Assembly: GCA_030826005.1 (NCBI GenBank)
Contig: JAPJOW010000017.1
Location: forward strand, 1-28,358
Length of the DNA: 28,358 nucleotides
Source: Aliterella sp. RAGGC_92
GTDB lineage: Bacteria; Cyanobacteriota; Cyanobacteriia; Cyanobacteriales; Chroococcidiopsidaceae
Reading direction: 5' to 3'
Of this stretch, positions 17,145-23,693 are shown in pieces (position 1 is the first letter of the stretch; the number at the start of each line of letters is the position of its first letter). The notes beneath the pieces are model-generated. The model was not told where the DNA came from. It worked only from the letters and a program-made list of their open reading frames with translations, and did no database searches. Both the position numbers and the translations under genes were made by a program.

Positions 17145-18566
17145 TTAGCAGTCGTAATACAACGAGAACTCGTAAGGATGCGGGCGCAGGCGCATCGGGT
17201 TTATTTCTTTATCGAGTTTGTAAGTAATCCAGTTTTGAATGAAGTCTTCGGAGAAAACACCACTTTCAGTCAAAAAGTCGTGATTGTGTTCTAAGTTTTC
17301 TAAAGCTGCTTCCAAAGATCCAGGGGTTGAAGGTACTTTACTTAATTCTTCAGGACTGAGTTCGTAAATATCTACATCTAATGGATCGCCCGGATCGATT
17401 TGATTTTTGATTCCATTTAGACCCGCACATAACATCGCTGAAAATGCTAAGTAAGGATTGCAGCTAGGATCGGGACAGCGAAACTCTAAGCGCTTGGCTT
17501 TGGGATTGTCACCCGACAAAGGAATCCGAATCGAAGCAGAACGATTGCCTTGAGAATAAGCTAAGTTTACTGGCGCTTCATAACCCGGCACTAATCGCTT
17601 GTAGGAATTGATGCTAGGGTTTGTAAACGCGAGAATTGACGGCGCGTGCTTAATTAATCCACCGATAAAATGCAATGCCAATTGACTTAGTTTGGCGTAC
17701 TTGTCGCCGCCAAACAAAGGTTGCCCATCTTTCCAAATAGACATATGGGTGTGCATTCCCGTACCGTTGTCGCCAAACATGGGTTTGGGCATAAATGTTG
17801 CCGTTTTGCCATACTTTCGCGCTACGTTTTTGACGATGTACTTATAAGTCATTACATAATCGGCGGCATTAACCAAAGGTGCAAATCGAATCCCTAACTC
17901 GCACTGTCCGCCAGAAGCTACTTCGTGGTGATGTTTTTCAATTGGTACGCCGCACTTGCCCATTGTCAGCAGCATTTCCGAGCGGATGTCTTGTAAAGTG
18001 TCGGTGGGGGCGACGGGGAAGTATCCGCCTTTATTGGCAATTTTGTAGCCCAAGTTGCCGCCAGATTCAGTTCTCCCCGCATTCCAGCCACCTTCTACAG
18101 AATCTATGTAGTAGTATCCTTGGTGTCCGGTTTGATCGAAACGCGCATCGTCAAAGATAAAAAACTCTGGTTCAGGGCCGCAAAAAACTGTATCGCCAAT
18201 GCCACTAGCAATTAGATAGTCAATAGCTTTTTGAGCAATAGAGCGAGGATCGCGATCGTATAATTCCCCAGTACGAGGTTCTACAATCGTACAAATCATG
18301 CTCAAAGTTGGCACTTCCATAAAGGGATCGATCCAAGCGGTGCTGGGGTCAGGGCGCATTGCCATGTCTGAATTATTGATTGCTTTCCAACCCCGAATGC
18401 TGGAGCCATCGAAAGCAACCCCATCAGTGAAAGAATCTTCATCGATTAGGCTGCGATGGAACGTGCAGTGCTGCCAGATACCCAGCATATCAACGAATTT
18501 TAGATCGATTAGCTCAATATTGTGGTCTTGAATCATTTTCAAGACTTCTTGGGGGGTTTCAGGCAT
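17145..18566 (-). CDS. glnA: Type I glutamine synthetase
   Basis: GlnA makes glutamine from glutamate, ammonia and ATP, and is the entry of the cyanobacterial GS-GOGAT cycle. The 473-residue product equals the usual GSI length. Recognisable are FDGSSIRGW (beta-grasp), the GPEPEFFIFD metal-site region, KHHHEVASGGQCELG, the NPSINSYKRLVPGYEAP loop, and NRSASIRIP. The Tyr in DIYELSPEE aligns with the adenylylation site of enterobacterial GS, but cyanobacterial GS is controlled by small inactivating proteins. I place the start at 18566, where AAGGAG lies 6 nt upstream; an in-frame ATG nine codons earlier would add residues absent from the family. An NtcA-type promoter lies upstream. Confidence 0.97.
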   Translation of the reverse strand: MPETPQEVLKMIQDHNIELIDLKFVDMLGIWQHCTFHRSLIDEDSFTDGVAFDGSSIRGWKAINNSDMAMRPDPSTAWIDPFMEVPTLSMICTIVEPRTGELYDRDPRSIAQKAIDYLIASGIGDTVFCGPEPEFFIFDDARFDQTGHQGYYYIDSVEGGWNAGRTESGGNLGYKIANKGGYFPVAPTDTLQDIRSEMLLTMGKCGVPIEKHHHEVASGGQCELGIRFAPLVNAADYVMTYKYIVKNVARKYGKTATFMPKPMFGDNGTGMHTHMSIWKDGQPLFGGDKYAKLSQLALHFIGGLIKHAPSILAFTNPSINSYKRLVPGYEAPVNLAYSQGNRSASIRIPLSGDNPKAKRLEFRCPDPSCNPYLAFSAMLCAGLNGIKNQIDPGDPLDVDIYELSPEELSKVPSTPGSLEAALENLEHNHDFLTESGVFSEDFIQNWITYKLDKEINPMRLRPHPYEFSLYYDC

Positions 18567-18572
18567 TGATAA

Positions 18573-18578
18573 CTCCTT
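18573..18578 (-). promoter_or_regulatory. Shine-Dalgarno of glnA
   Basis: AAGGAG on the minus strand, 6 nt before the ATG at 18566, decides between this start and the in-frame ATG at 18593. Confidence 0.8.
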
Positions 18579-18664
18579 GTCTAGCCGACGCACTCAAATT
18601 TATTAATGATATTTCTCTTTACTGCGGTTGCAGATATGAGAACCAATTATGCCACTTCTGAATC

Positions 18665-18706
18665 ATCCTAGAGACAGAATTGGGGCAGTTTTGTAGCTTA
18701 CTACAC
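18665..18706 (-). promoter_or_regulatory. NtcA-type promoter of glnA
   Basis: On the minus strand GTG-N8-TAC (18706-18693; consensus GTA-N8-TAC) is followed after exactly 22 nt by TAGGAT (18670-18665), matching the TAN3T -10 element. This is the architecture of class II NtcA-activated promoters, where the activator site replaces the -35 box. The core also contains the palindrome TGTAG-N4-CTACA. The predicted leader is about 90 nt. One base of the consensus is missing (GTG for GTA), so NtcA binding is inferred, supported by glnA being a standard NtcA target. Confidence 0.65.
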
Positions 18707-18822
18707 AAAATACTGTTTTGATCGGGATGATTTGCGATTCAACGCTGTTTATTTGCTGTCGAACAGGTCATAGTGGTCAAATTTGGCTTAAGATCCTTAT
18801 GGGGATGACAAAAGTGCGAGTT

Positions 18823-18850
18823 TTGCACCTGCGTTACACAAATTTATAAC
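18823..18850 (+). promoter_or_regulatory. Candidate apcF promoter
   Basis: TTGCAC (18823-18828) and TATAAC (18845-18850), 16 nt apart, fit a sigma-70-type promoter and would give a leader of about 58 nt containing a HIP1 site. The Shine-Dalgarno-like GGGAGAA lies shortly before the ATG at 18915. Confidence 0.4.
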
Positions 18851-18914
18851 AAGTGCGATCGCAGCCAGTTAAAAATATTAAATATCAAAAAAAACAAGTC
18901 GGGAGAACAATTTT

Positions 18915-19424
18915 ATGCGGGATGCAATCACAAGCTTAATTGGCACGTATGACGTTGCTGGTCGCTATTTTGACCGCAATGCCATTGATAGTCTCAAGTC
19001 TTACTTTGAGACGGGAACAGCTAGAATTACGGCGGCGGCGGCAATTAATACTAATGCGGCAGTTATTGTCAAGCAAGCGGGTTCTAAGTTGTTTGAAGAT
19101 TTGCCAGAATTGATTCGTCCTGGTGGAAATGCCTACACTACGCGGCGTTATGCAGCTTGTTTGCGCGATATGGATTACTACTTGCGCTACGCTACTTACG
19201 CTTTAGTTGCTGGCAATATGAACGTGCTAGACGAGCGCGTATTGCAAGGCTTGCGCGAAACTTACAATTCTTTGGGCGTACCTATCGGGCCTACAGTCCA
19301 AGGTATCCAAATTATGAAGGATATTGTTAAACAAGAAGTTGCGGCGGCGGGTGTAGCGGATACAACTTTTGTTGATGAGCCGTTTGATTATATGACGCGC
19401 GAATTAAGCGAACAAGATATTTAG
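18915..19424 (+). CDS. apcF: Allophycocyanin beta-18 subunit (ApcF)
   Basis: ApcF is a phycobilin-bearing beta-type subunit of the phycobilisome core that pairs with the ApcE phycobiliprotein domain and helps form the terminal emitter passing energy to photosystem II. The 169-residue product has PGGNAYTTRRYAACLRDMDY, with Asn72 (the methyl-Asn position of beta subunits) and bilin-binding Cys82. The extended tail EPFDYMTRELSEQDI and the start MRDAITSLIG...YDVAGRYFDRNAID distinguish ApcF from ApcB, which is shorter. It is transcribed alone, divergently from glnA, and ends at a hairpin terminator, as expected because apcF usually lies outside the apcABC operon. Confidence 0.95.
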   Translation: MRDAITSLIGTYDVAGRYFDRNAIDSLKSYFETGTARITAAAAINTNAAVIVKQAGSKLFEDLPELIRPGGNAYTTRRYAACLRDMDYYLRYATYALVAGNMNVLDERVLQGLRETYNSLGVPIGPTVQGIQIMKDIVKQEVAAAGVADTTFVDEPFDYMTRELSEQDI

Positions 19425-19443
19425 GCAGTTATTTGTCTAGCAT

Positions 19444-19626
19444 CTAAATAAAAAGCGGGAAGATAAAGTCATCTCCCCGCTTTTTGTTATTACTGTCTTC
19501 TTTGAGCTTTTGCCGTAGCATCTGCGTTTGCTTTTTTAACTGCCTAGCTCTGGCGCTGCCGCCTCTACCTTTTTTGTTTCTGCCCTCAGAACGCGGTGAT
19601 TCCCACCTCTTTAAGCGCTGGTGCAT
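19444..19626 (-). CDS. Possible small basic protein
   Basis: A 60-codon frame that begins 34 bp after the 3' end of tRNA-Leu on the same strand, with GGGAG 10 nt before the ATG. The first 45 residues are rich in Lys, Arg, Gln and Ser (SARARQLKKQTQMLRQKLK could form a helix), so nucleic-acid binding is conceivable. I do not recognise the family. Against it: the last 12 codons are encoded by the apcF terminator hairpin and the stop lies just beyond the T run, so a terminated minus-strand transcript would lack the stop codon. It may be a real gene with an eroded end or chance coding. Confidence 0.35.
   Translation of the reverse strand: MHQRLKRWESPRSEGRNKKGRGGSARARQLKKQTQMLRQKLKEDSNNKKRGDDFIFPLFI
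19450..19485 (+). terminator. Terminator of apcF, symmetrical
   Basis: Arms AAAAAGCGGG (19450-19459) and CCCGCTTTTT (19476-19485) pair over 10 bp, then continue past one mismatch with AGAT/ATCT. Because it has A runs and T runs on both flanks it should work in both directions. Confidence 0.85.
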
Positions 19627-19660
19627 AACTTGTTATCTCCCAACAATTAAATTGCTTCAG

Positions 19661-19742
19661 TGGGCAGGAGGAGACTCGAACTCCTACGGGTTTCCCCGCT
19701 GCATTTTGAGTGCAGTGCGTCTACCAATTCCGCCATCCGCCC
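19661..19742 (-). tRNA. tRNA-Leu(CAA)
   Basis: An 82-nt class II tRNA with D-arm GCG...CGC, an anticodon stem CTGCA/TGCAG with loop CTCAAAA giving anticodon CAA (19708-19706), a 13-nt variable arm with CGGG-GAAA-CCCG, and T-arm AGGAG-TTCGAGT-CTCCT. The discriminator is A73 and CCA is not encoded (CTG follows), normal for cyanobacteria. The acceptor stem GGGCGGA/CCTGCCC has a G5-U68 wobble and an A7-C66 mismatch, which is unusual. Its first 22 nt are also the end of the upstream protease gene. Confidence 0.95.
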
Positions 19743-20596
19743 GAATCAGAAGCTTTGCTAGTATAACTTATTGTATGGGTTTTTAGCAAGGACTGATATT
19801 CTTGACTTGTTGCCCATAAATCAATTTCTTTAGCGCGCAATACGGGGACTGGATGGCTTAATTGTGCTGTGCGGGCAGAAACTAGCATTTCTCCTAGTTC
19901 AGTCTTGCTGATGTCGTTGTAAGCGCGAGCTTGATCGATAAATGCCTCAAGGTTCAGTTGGGGCGCAAGAGTTGGCGATCCGCCTGCTAGTTTCATCAAC
20001 AGCGACATGACTACTTTAGGATTTTGCGTTGCTAGTAACGCCGCGCGATCGCACGTAAATTCGGCACAGCGTACCCATTGCAATAATTGCGATTGTATGC
20101 TCTGCGCTAAAACTTCACCCCAGGTAGGTATTTGACTTGCAGCGAGGATGAGTAAATTTATTGGTGTCAAATAAACGCTGTGGTCGCACTTAAGATGTCC
20201 TAATTCGTGAGCAATTACTGCTTGAATTTCTTCTGGCGTGAGTAAGTCAATCAACGATGTATGCAGCACGACAAAGGGTTGTTTCCCGCGCATAGCAAAG
20301 GTGTAGGCGTTAGGAATTGGGTGCTGGCGTACATATAGCTGGGGGGGTTCTAAATCCAAGACTTTACAAGCGTCTAGCAGTAGTTGGTAATACTGTGGTA
20401 GCTGATCTTTGCCAACAAGTACGCTAGAAGCTATATTTTCTACATAAAAAAACTGCTCGGCTAATGGCCCTAATAAATTTCGCACCATTAAATCTATACC
20501 AGGTATCTGTTTGATAGCCTTGGTTGCTTCTAAGTCTAGGGGGTGACGAAATTCGTCAGCTTTCAAGCCAATTAAGGAAGTTTTAGATAAGGACAT
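19721..20596 (-). CDS. M48 family zinc metallopeptidase
   Basis: This 291-residue HtpX/Ste24-like protease has the zinc motif HELGH at 130-134 and a third ligand, probably Glu179, in AEFTCDRAA. A hydrophobic stretch near 145-160 could associate with the membrane, but there are no clear transmembrane pairs, so this belongs to the compact cyanobacterial M48 type. Substrates are unknown; relatives take part in membrane-protein quality control. The last eight codons (DSGGWRNW) and the stop TAG lie within tRNA-Leu, the stop falling in the D-loop. The conserved domain seems to end about 15 residues earlier, so the tail may be an accident of gene crowding. No good Shine-Dalgarno precedes the ATG. 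Confidence 0.92.
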   Translation of the reverse strand: MSLSKTSLIGLKADEFRHPLDLEATKAIKQIPGIDLMVRNLLGPLAEQFFYVENIASSVLVGKDQLPQYYQLLLDACKVLDLEPPQLYVRQHPIPNAYTFAMRGKQPFVVLHTSLIDLLTPEEIQAVIAHELGHLKCDHSVYLTPINLLILAASQIPTWGEVLAQSIQSQLLQWVRCAEFTCDRAALLATQNPKVVMSLLMKLAGGSPTLAPQLNLEAFIDQARAYNDISKTELGEMLVSARTAQLSHPVPVLRAKEIDLWATSQEYQSLLKTHTISYTSKASDSGGWRNW

Positions 20597-20742
20597 ACCG
20601 ATCGCAGCTATAAAACAGACAGTTTGCTCTAAAAGCTATGATAGCGAATCTGTTGCCCTTGCCTGCCGTGAACGTTTAACGATGAGATAGAATAAAGTTG
20701 TAATGAGTTTACTTTAACAAATTAACTTGCGCGTAAATTAGC

Positions 20743-20773
20743 CTCCAGACTGATTCTCTGCTTAAGTCTGGAG
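20743..20773 (+). repeat. Inverted repeat in the leader of the Fur-family gene
   Basis: CTCCAGACT (20743-20751) and AGTCTGGAG (20765-20773) form a perfect 9-bp stem with a 13-nt loop, 55 bp before the ATG. It has no T run, so it is not a typical terminator; it could be an operator or an mRNA hairpin. Confidence 0.55.
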
Positions 20774-20828
20774 AATAAATCGCCTAAATTCACGTCTTAA
20801 TTACTAAAATGGTTGATAAATTATAGTT

Positions 20829-21275
20829 ATGCAAAAAGAGGCGGCAACAGTAAAACCAATTCGCTCCCTTGAAGATGCTGTAAATCGGTGTCAAAATTTA
20901 GGTATGCGTTTGAGCCGTCAACGTCGCTTTATTTTAGAGCTACTTTGGCAAGCAAAAGAACACTTATCAGCAAGAGAGATTTACGATCGCTTAAATCAGC
21001 AAGGCAAAGAAATTGGTCATACATCAGTTTACCAAAACTTAGAGGCGCTTTCCAGTCAAAATATTATTGAGTGTATCGAGCGCTCCGATGGTAGATTGTA
21101 CGGAAATATTAGCGATTCTCACAGTCACGTAAACTGTTTGGATACAAATCAAATTTTGGATATTGAGGTACAGTTACCTGTAGAGTTATTACAGCAAATA
21201 GAGCAACAAACTGGTGTAAAAATTACTGACTACAATATAAACTTTTACGGCTACAAACAAAAATTAGATAACTAA
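20829..21275 (+). CDS. Fur-family transcriptional regulator (PerR/FurC-like)
   Basis: A 148-residue metalloregulator. The winged helix (about 22-88) contains REIYDRLNQQGKEIGHTSVYQNLEALS in the DNA-reading region, and the metal/dimer domain holds SDSHSHVNC. Candidate regulatory-metal ligands are His45, His98, His100 and Asp111. The usual structural zinc site is missing: the first CxxC is C103-L-D-T106 and there is no C-terminal CxxC. The wording resembles the FurC/PerR branch of filamentous cyanobacteria, which senses peroxide, but the residue aligning with PerR Asp85 appears to be Gly92, so I do not assign a symbol. It is followed by the DUF3685 gene 85 bp away on the same strand. Confidence 0.85.
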   Translation: MQKEAATVKPIRSLEDAVNRCQNLGMRLSRQRRFILELLWQAKEHLSAREIYDRLNQQGKEIGHTSVYQNLEALSSQNIIECIERSDGRLYGNISDSHSHVNCLDTNQILDIEVQLPVELLQQIEQQTGVKITDYNINFYGYKQKLDN

Positions 21276-21360
21276 AATTTAGGAGTTGGAGTAAGACAAT
21301 TGAACGTTAATAGTTGTAATTTTTTGCTCCAATTTCTCCTTCCACGCGGTTAATGGCAGT

Positions 21361-23058
21361 ATGAGCGATGCTATCCTCAAACTATTATTAATCGATCGAG
21401 ATTCAATCTATCGCACTGGTTTACGGGTAACGCTTGCCGAATTTACTGACCTACAAGTAGTTGCCGAAACCGACAGCGAAGAAATTGCCCTCCAAACATT
21501 AGCACAACGCGATCGCCCGTCGGTAGACTTGGTAATTTTGGGATTAAATACACCGACTAATCAAGCTAACCAAATATCAACTTTACAATTAGCTAGGCAA
21601 ATAAAACTTTTTTATCCCAATTTGCCTATATTGTTAATTAGCGCAGTTAGAGAGCCTACGCAATTATTTACAGCAAAAACCCTAGGTATAGATGGTTATT
21701 GCTTTAAAAACACCTCTATTTCTGAGCTAGTAGCAATTATTAAACAAGTAGCTAATAAACAGTTTTTTTGGGCAACACCAAATTCATCAATAGACTTAAA
21801 TATTTTTAGTGCAATTAAAGAAAACTTGCGCTTATCTGGACTCCAGCAAATTGACTTGACTTTAAGCGAAGTAACAACCCAGTTACAAACTCCCGGATTA
21901 ACAGCCTTAGAAAAAGCTATATTTGCAGGACATAGGCGAGAATTATTAGCCTCGCGTTGGTTGGTTAACCGCCTATTAAAGCCAAAGGCAATTATTATAA
22001 AGAATGGCACTTATCCAAAGCTTGTAGATAGCAAATTACAAATTAAAGAAAGTTCTCTTGTATCAGTTACAAGTAGTCCCATTCAACCGCTACAACCTAA
22101 TATTTTTGCTTCTGTAAAAGATAAGATAAAATTTGAGGAATTAGACAATTTAACGGATGTTCCTCTAGAAATTGATATTTTAAGAATAGATAAAAGGCGA
22201 GAATTATTAGAGATAGTACTAGCAAAAGTTGAAGCAATAGCGATTGAACTAAGCACGGCTAAACTCCAAGTAGAACAGTTGCCAAAAATGCGCGATGTTA
22301 TTTTATTAGACTTGTGGCAAGCTGCAATTATAGATTTTTTTGGTAAATATTCAACGGTTCAAATAAATGAGCAAACTATAGAAGTTGTCAATTATTTATT
22401 ACAAGATGCGGAAGCTATTAAGACTGAAATATTACCTAAAATTCCCTTAGTGCGGGTGTTTTTTTCTTACTTAATATTTGCTACACCTATAGTTATTGAT
22501 AACGTTCCTTATTCTGCTTCTACACCCGAAGCAATGGCGAGAGCAGAAATAATATTGCAAAACTTATTAATTGAAATAGCTAATGCAGTAATTCAACCAT
22601 TATTAAACAAATTGGGTGATGTAGAAGTAATTAAACAAAACTTTTATGACTCTAGCTTGATATCAACTCGTGAAGTTGAAAGATTTAGGAATAGCTTGTC
22701 CTGGAAATATCGGTTGAAAGAATATATTACAGAGCCAAAGTTAATGTTTGAAAGTTACTATGAATTATTTGTAATTGCAAGTAGAGGAATTGCCAAAGTA
22801 TCAATTTATGCGCCGCGCAACCAAGAATTAAAGCAGCTTACAGGTATTCCTTTATTTGTGACCTTAGCATTAGAATTTAGAGATGCAATTTCACCACGAT
22901 TGCGCGGAGTGGTAGCATTTTTAGGTAGTGGTGTTGTTTACGTGCTTACACAAGTAGTGGGTAGAGCTATCGGTTTAATTGGACGAGGTGTTTTACAGGG
23001 TATTGGCGGCTCTTTACCACCAAACAGATTTGGTAAAGATAGTGGAAAATTTAAGTAA
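21361..23058 (+). CDS. Pseudo-receiver plus DUF3685 (Ycf55-like) protein
   Basis: A 565-residue protein. The first 130 residues have a NarL-like receiver layout (LLLIDRDSIYRTGL, LPILLISA, GYCFKNTS), but the phospho-acceptor position is Gly61 in VILGLNTP where a functional receiver has Asp. The remainder (about 165-560) is DUF3685, a family that to my knowledge includes Ycf55 of red algal plastids and has no known function. The C-terminus has a hydrophobic, glycine-rich section (about 500-550) that could touch membranes. There is no DNA-binding HTH. The weak GGCAGT is the only ribosome-site candidate. It may share a transcript with the Fur-family gene. Confidence 0.82.
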   Translation: MSDAILKLLLIDRDSIYRTGLRVTLAEFTDLQVVAETDSEEIALQTLAQRDRPSVDLVILGLNTPTNQANQISTLQLARQIKLFYPNLPILLISAVREPTQLFTAKTLGIDGYCFKNTSISELVAIIKQVANKQFFWATPNSSIDLNIFSAIKENLRLSGLQQIDLTLSEVTTQLQTPGLTALEKAIFAGHRRELLASRWLVNRLLKPKAIIIKNGTYPKLVDSKLQIKESSLVSVTSSPIQPLQPNIFASVKDKIKFEELDNLTDVPLEIDILRIDKRRELLEIVLAKVEAIAIELSTAKLQVEQLPKMRDVILLDLWQAAIIDFFGKYSTVQINEQTIEVVNYLLQDAEAIKTEILPKIPLVRVFFSYLIFATPIVIDNVPYSASTPEAMARAEIILQNLLIEIANAVIQPLLNKLGDVEVIKQNFYDSSLISTREVERFRNSLSWKYRLKEYITEPKLMFESYYELFVIASRGIAKVSIYAPRNQELKQLTGIPLFVTLALEFRDAISPRLRGVVAFLGSGVVYVLTQVVGRAIGLIGRGVLQGIGGSLPPNRFGKDSGKFK

Positions 23059-23146
23059 GTATTCGCCGTTACAGCTACTAAAGTTAGTTTGAGACAGGCT
23101 AGAGCGATTTTAAAACTTTATCAAAGATGGGTGTAATCTTGGCTTA

Positions 23147-23228
23147 CCCGCTTAGTTTTAGAGCCTCAAGCTCATAGCTCAAGTCACCTCCCGCTTAGGG
23201 TTAAAACCCCAAGCTCATAGCTCAAGTC
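23147..23228 (-). repeat. Two tandem 43-bp copies of a palindromic intergenic repeat
   Basis: CCCGCTTAG recurs at 23147 and 23190 and CAAGCTCATAGCTCAAGTC at 23167 and 23210, both with a 43-bp period. Read on the minus strand each unit is GACTTGAGCTATGAGCT, a variable inner part (palindromic in the second unit: GGGGTTTTAACCC), then AAGCGGG. Immediately after, AGTCGGCT-CA-AGCCGACT (23225-23242) forms another 8-bp hairpin. Confidence 0.8.
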
Positions 23229-23269
23229 GGCTCAAGCCGACTGAATATACTTAGAGAAACGATTGATTT

Positions 23270-23322
23270 AGTCTACTTTAGTAGACTTTAGCTATTAGCC
23301 TGGGACTTGAGTCCCAGGCGGG
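23270..23322 (+). repeat. Third, inverted copy of the repeat with two hairpins
   Basis: AGTCTACT-TT-AGTAGACT (23270-23287) runs into TTTAGCTATTAGC and the 10-bp hairpin GCCTGGGACT-TG-AGTCCCAGGC (23298-23319), then GGG. The order GACTTNAGCTATNAGC, palindrome, RGCGGG is that of the two tandem units but on the opposite strand. Similar elements are scattered through many cyanobacterial genomes. Confidence 0.75.
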
Positions 23323-23693
23323 AAATGCTCAACTAACAATATCTATAGCTTAAGCCAACCGCCAAAATCAAAGTATTACAACTTCTTCACGCAGAAGGTC
23401 AATTGTTTCTGGCAGCAGACTTGAATCTATAAGCGCTTCCTAGGTTGGCACATAACATTACCTCATGATTCAGATTTTGACCGATAAAAGTTAAAAAGCT
23501 TTACAAAAATTATTAATTGCGTTACATTCATTTACATAGCCAAGCGATCGCGCTTCTATGTTTAGCAAGCACCGATGCAGTAAATATAAAGACTTTCTAG
23601 CTACAAAAATCTAGGTTAGAAAGCCCGAATTTGGCATGGCTTGAAGCCAATAAGTAAATTTTCAACGCAATTAGTAATTCTGGAGTTTCGACA

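Larger units (their letters stand above)
23059..23693. other. Repeat-bearing spacer upstream of the OCP gene
   Basis: The 635-bp spacer contains a cluster of palindromic repeats (23147-23322), described separately, and then about 370 bp of OCP upstream DNA. Two possible promoters are TTTACA-N17-TACATT (23500-23528) and a TATAAA near 23585; neither is decisive. A HIP1 site lies near 23545. A 22-codon open stretch around 23363-23431 is too short to call. I see no other gene. Confidence 0.5.

Noticed and set aside
18567..18593. Upstream ATG giving a 482-residue GlnA
   Set aside because: The nine extra residues are not family-like and the Shine-Dalgarno fits the downstream ATG.
18567..18664. Glutamine riboswitch in the glnA leader
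   Set aside because: The leader of about 90 nt does not show the conserved segments I know for the glnA RNA motif; the NtcA-type promoter explains regulation.
23147..23322. CRISPR-like array
   Set aside because: Only two tandem units, spacers not unique-length inserts, no cas genes; the units are palindromic intergenic repeats.
23363..23431. Short frame KIKVLQLLHAEGQLFLAADL in the OCP upstream spacer
   Set aside because: About 22 codons with no start codon and no recognised family; chance is likely.
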